A stretch of 64,000 bases of DNA from Gliomastix tumulicola (Eukaryota > Ascomycota > Sordariomycetes > Hypocreales > Bionectriaceae), in the NCBI GenBank assembly GCA_001599755.1, contig BCHX01000001.1, positions 930,001 through 994,000 of the forward strand. The letters are read 5' to 3'. Under the pieces are notes generated by a model. It saw only the letters and a program-made list of their open reading frames with translations, searched no databases and was not told the DNA's origin. Made by a program: the position numbers and the translations under genes. Below are positions 60,722 through 64,000 of the stretch, one piece after another. Within the stretch, counting starts at the first letter, position 1, and every line of letters starts with the position of its first letter.

Positions 60722-60992
60722 ATAACATACACCATACTTTATACAGCCAACATACATATCGCTCGCATAATCTCATACACGCGAGCGACATTTAGAGAGA
60801 CAACACAGAGAGAGAGAGAAGAGGGATCGACCGAGGGCTTTGGTGGGACCATCCGATAGATCACACCACTACCCACGCCTATTGCTCCATCCACCGGGGA
60901 CGGACGCCACGATAAGAAAGAAAGGGAGGGACGAGAAAAGAGAAGAAAAGAGGGAACCAGAGAAGGAGAGAAAAACAGGGACAACCGTGTAT

Positions 60993-62245
60993 ATGGCAAC
61001 GACAATCACCCTCAACGACGTGGCACGATGCCTCGCTAAGAGGCCGTGCGCCGACACTCCGGGCCTGTCTCCTCCCCCCTCGAGCAAGCGGGCGCGCGGC
61101 GACGACATGTCCTCCGTCATGCCCGGCGAGGGCGACCTCATCTCCCCGCCCGCCACCATCCCGACCCTCGCTGGCGAGGCGTCCTCGTCGTCCACCGTGC
61201 CCGAGAAGCAGCACCCCCAGCTCGGCCCGATGCCCCAGCACATCAACAACCACTTCAGCCAGCTGCACCTGCAACAGCAGCAGCAGCAGTTCCGTCTCCA
61301 AGCCCAGTTCCAGCCGAGTGCGCCGCCGCCGCAGCAGAAGCAGGAGAAGCCGATACCGGAAGAGGAATACGAGGACGAAGAGTTTGAGGACGACGACGAG
61401 GATGAGGATGAGGACGACCTAGAAGACGAGGACGAGGAGGACGAAGATGGCAAGGGTGCCGATGCCGACTGGGATGCCAGGTCATGGAACTCCGGGATCT
61501 TACCAGCGCTTCCCTCCGGCCTGAGCAGCGCCGAGATCAGGGCAGCCAGGGAAGACGAAGCGTGTGGGCAGAGCATCGAGGACACGTACAAGCGGACGCT
61601 GAGCCATTTTCCCAACCCGGCCATCATGTTCCCGGCACCGACACTCGAGTTCGACTTCAGGATAGCCGTCAACCTCAAGCCCGAGTCCACACAGGTCCAT
61701 GGGAAGTGCCACAAGGAGATCACTGCCGTCTCGTCGGGCACCTGGTCCGGCTCGTTTGGCAACGGCAAGATCACTGTATGTTCCCTGATATTTTCGCATC
61801 GACGACGTTCGGTCGTTTGTGCATCTGTGAGGCGCTGGTGCTAACTTTGCATGTGTAGGCCGGCGGTTATGATCTCGGCCAGGCGCGGGGTTTCCGGCCC
61901 ATCCGCATCGTCGAGGGCGCGTTCGTCATGCAGACTTCCGACGAGCCTCCAGCAACGTGAGTCCACTCTCTTCGTCCTTCATCGTAGTAACCCTTGTACT
62001 GACTGTGTCCCAGGCTGGAGATGCGCACCCGCGGCTCCCTCTCGGGGCCCTGCGACGTCCTCGACACCCTCCTCAGCTGCCGCGAGCCCAAGCAGATCGA
62101 CTGCCGCAAGTACGGCTTCCGCATGTTCCTGACCGTCAAGACGTCCGACAAGAGATACGCCGAGATTGTCAACTGCGGGCTCTGGGTCGCCAGCGGTATC
62201 TGGAAGGGCGAGCAGCTCATCATCGATGCGTTCCGCGTGGCATAA
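60993..62245 (+). CDS. DUF3237-like domain protein with long disordered acidic N-terminus
   Basis: Three exons (60993-61775, 61859-61956, 62014-62245; introns 83 and 57 nt) encode 370 residues. Residues 1-210 look disordered. They include SSKRARGDD (30-38), which could be a short nuclear signal, Gln runs at 94-99, and an almost purely acidic block at about 123-152. The C-terminal 214-370 region (LEFDFRIAVNL, GGYDLGQARGFRPIRIVEGAF, LEMRTRGSLSG, YGFRMFLTVKTSD, NCGLWVASG) has the beta-rich pattern of DUF3237-type proteins. The function of that family is unknown; the match is by pattern only. The frame is open upstream to 60840, but the chosen ATG gives the cleaner N-terminus. It converges with POP7. 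Confidence 0.82.
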
Positions 62246-62752
62246 TCGACGCGACCACGGAGAGTCCAGACTCGACAGTCGTCTGCTGCGACATATAGCG
62301 CAGACCGCAGCAACACCAGCACAGCTTCGTCCTCCTCTTACATAATCCCCACTATACATATCCGGAGGATATCGAACACGAAACACCCCTTTCCTACTTT
62401 CTCCTCTTTTTCTTCCTCATCCCTTATCCTTGTTGTATTCCAAATGCTTTCTGTCTGCAAGGAGTTTCACGGCGGAGTTGTCGGGGGAAGAAAAGGGCCA
62501 CTCATCATCGGTATCTGTATCGTCCAGGCGCAAGCGTTGGCTTCCTGTATTTTTTCAACATCCTCTTCCCGCTCTTCCCCTGCGATAAAGGGGGTATGAA
62601 TATTATGAAGAACGAGAACAATGCCCCTCTGTGTTCCTTGTGCGCCAAGTGTGATGTCTTGCGTCGCGAGAATCGTGAGTGTGCGTAGAGGCATGGGCGG
62701 GCGTCGGTTTCGTTCCCGTGGCGAGATCGAGCTTGGTAGGTCGGCTTGTAGC
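62246..62752. other. Convergent 3' intergenic region between the DUF3237-like gene and POP7
   Basis: These 507 bases lie between convergent stop codons. The first 200 are T/C-rich and fit a 3' untranslated region. No further gene is seen. Confidence 0.6.
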
Positions 62753-63334
62753 TCATTTTAGTCGAATCGAGACCTCGAGCGTATTCATCATCCTCACACG
62801 ACTCCCATCCTCCCTCTCCTCGTCGTATTCCGCGACAATCACATCGTCCACCGTCCCCGTCGTCCCCGTCCTCACCTCCACCACGCAATCCCCCTCCTGC
62901 TCAAACCACCCCGCCAACCCAACAATCTTCTCAATCGCCCTCCCCGTCCCCATCACCGTCACCGCGTAGTCCTCCCCCATCCCGTCCGTCTTCTTCTTCT
63001 TCTTCTTATTCTTCTCCGAGGCGGCGATATCCCTCTTGAGACTCTCGATCCGCGCATGCAGTCCCGCCCCCTTCGGCGCCGCCCGCTTGTCCACCGCCGT
63101 CGCAGCCCGCAGCGACGCGTCGAGCTTCCGGCGCACGCGGCTGACGGCCGACATGAACGGCGTGCGCGTCGATACGTAGACGATGCGGGACGCGTTGGCG
63201 GCCGGGCCCGCGTCGCGTGGCTGCTGGCGCTTCATGGCGGGGCGTTTCTGGACGCGGGCGCCCTCGGGGACTGGCGGGAGCTTGGTCATTTTGCCGAGGG
63301 TCGTTCGCGGCTGGTTTCGGGGTTCTTTGGCCAT
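62753..63334 (-). CDS. POP7: RNase P/MRP protein subunit Pop7 (Rpp20, Alba-like)
   Basis: A single-exon minus-strand gene encodes 193 residues. The N-terminal 45 residues are basic (MAKEPRNQPR start). The Alba-like fold is recognisable as SRIVYVSTRTPFMSAVSRVRR (about 49-69), then AVTVMGTGRAIEKIVGLAGWF (124-144) and the C-terminal strands VRMMNTLEVSIRLK. A Lys-rich loop (KNKKKKKK, 109-116) lies between the first and second strands. Pop7 pairs with Pop6 and binds the P3 helix of RNase P and RNase MRP RNAs, needed for pre-tRNA and pre-rRNA processing in the nucleus and nucleolus. The frame is open upstream to 63424, but the first plausible ATG with a basic N-terminus is used. It is the last gene in the window. 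Confidence 0.93.
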   Translation of the reverse strand: MAKEPRNQPRTTLGKMTKLPPVPEGARVQKRPAMKRQQPRDAGPAANASRIVYVSTRTPFMSAVSRVRRKLDASLRAATAVDKRAAPKGAGLHARIESLKRDIAASEKNKKKKKKTDGMGEDYAVTVMGTGRAIEKIVGLAGWFEQEGDCVVEVRTGTTGTVDDVIVAEYDEEREDGSRVRMMNTLEVSIRLK

Positions 63335-64000
63335 TTTGTGATGGAGAGTGTGAGGGGGCCCTCGTTTGGAGGGTTGCCTGCTAGACGGTTGAGCTGATGG
63401 GTGCGTTGGGGGAGCAAGAATCAATGCTGCGTGACGGAGATGTTCAGAAATTCAAGTGGACATGTTGTTATCGATAAAAAGTGCAAGTGGGGCATAACAT
63501 CCCCTCCCTCCCTTCTGCAGTCAGCAGGCAACTGCGAATTGCTTCAACCACCTCTCGGTGCAGTGAGCACAAGCAAGTGCACGGGCCTCCACATTTCTGA
63601 AACCTGGAGAAATGGGTTGACATTTTGTTTTCTCCATGGCTTTGGCAGGTCGTATTCACCGTTGGGTACGAGAGTCAAAGCCGAGTTGGAAATGACAGCC
63701 TGAGGGACAGAGGGACTCTTGACCTTCTTCCCCTTTCTAATGCCGTGCCTCCTAGGCTGACGGTGAGAGACGATAGTGAGAGTGGAAAATCATGTTGAAC
63801 CATGTGAGATCTTTCTCCTTGTATACTGGTGAATCAACTATCTTGGGTCTACTAAAGCTACTATGAAGCTATAGCACTTCGCTTTTACTTCACCTTGAAC
63901 GAACGAACATCGTCTTCAGCCTAGAAAACCAGGCAATTCGCCGTATTGAAAGATCAACGAGACCGATGAATGATATTGCAAATCCGAAATCAGGTCGTGC
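63335..64000. other. Region upstream of POP7 to the end of the window
   Basis: This should contain the POP7 promoter. A 100-codon plus frame at 63401-63703 has no domain or splice support. Nothing else is recognisable. Confidence 0.5.

Larger units (their letters stand above)
55601..60992. other. Intergenic region between RAV2 and the DUF3237-like gene
   Basis: There are 5.4 kb without a supported gene. The first few hundred bases are the RAV2 promoter. Contents: a 16-G run (56240-56255), a structured repeat-like patch (58459-58960), CA and TG microsatellites (59376-59398, 59524-59548), and from about 59850 a C/A/T-rich stretch typical of a fungal 5' leader, with a probable leader intron at 60507-60721. 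Confidence 0.55.

Noticed and set aside
1..64000. Search for tRNA genes by T-arm consensus on both strands
   Set aside because: No GGTTCRAATCC-like T arm with a partner acceptor stem was found by eye; a tRNAscan-SE run would be decisive.

Overview
The window is nuclear DNA from a filamentous ascomycete (Pezizomycotina, most likely Sordariomycetes). The evidence is short spliceosomal introns of about 55-150 nt with GTAAGT/GTATGT-like donors and CTAAC/CTGAC branch sites, GC-rich third codon positions, pyrimidine-rich leaders, and fungal-specific families (Zn(II)2Cys6 regulator, FlbC-like C2H2 factor, Tom5, Atp18, Rav2/Rogdi). I cannot name the species. No rRNA, tRNA, CRISPR array, intact transposon or secondary-metabolite cluster is visible. 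I support fifteen protein genes; their exon boundaries were worked out by joining open frames at consensus splice sites.

Layout. The left 24.9 kb is nearly empty: it holds only two genes, both transcription factors, a C2H2 factor (6695-7734) and a Zn2Cys6 factor (14673-16479), separated by 6-8 kb stretches of microsatellite-containing non-coding DNA and one small assembly gap (22851-22857). From 24.9 kb onward it is mostly housekeeping: an Est1-type RNA-binding protein with an N-terminal zinc-finger-like motif (minus), glycine decarboxylase GCV2 (minus), TOM5 (plus), nucleoporin NUP57 (minus), complex I subunit nuo-20.8/NDUFA8 (plus), a 5.7 kb gap, a secreted CAP/PR-1 protein (plus), proteasome subunit RPN5 (plus), an FSH-type serine hydrolase (minus), ATP synthase subunit ATP18 (minus), a NIPSNAP protein (plus), the RAVE subunit RAV2 (minus), another 5.4 kb gap, a DUF3237-like protein with a disordered acidic N-terminus (plus), and RNase P/MRP subunit POP7 (minus).

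How the genes relate. There are no operons. Five of the eleven genes between 32 and 54 kb encode mitochondrial proteins: GCV2 (matrix glycine cleavage), TOM5 (outer-membrane import), NDUFA8 (complex I), ATP18 (complex V) and NIPSNAP. Several share divergent promoter regions (GCV2/TOM5, NUP57/NDUFA8, ATP18/NIPSNAP), two of which carry CCAAT boxes. The others serve general cell biology: nuclear pore, proteasome, V-ATPase assembly, RNA processing. Three genes (TOM5, ATP18, NDUFA8) have tiny exons that simple ORF scanning misses, and the true start of RAV2 lies in an upstream 22-codon exon hidden by an intron that is itself open. I see no convincing previously undescribed multi-gene system. The most unusual items are the DUF3237 protein with a nuclear-looking acidic extension, the zinc-finger/Est1 combination, and the regulator-only gene-poor left third.
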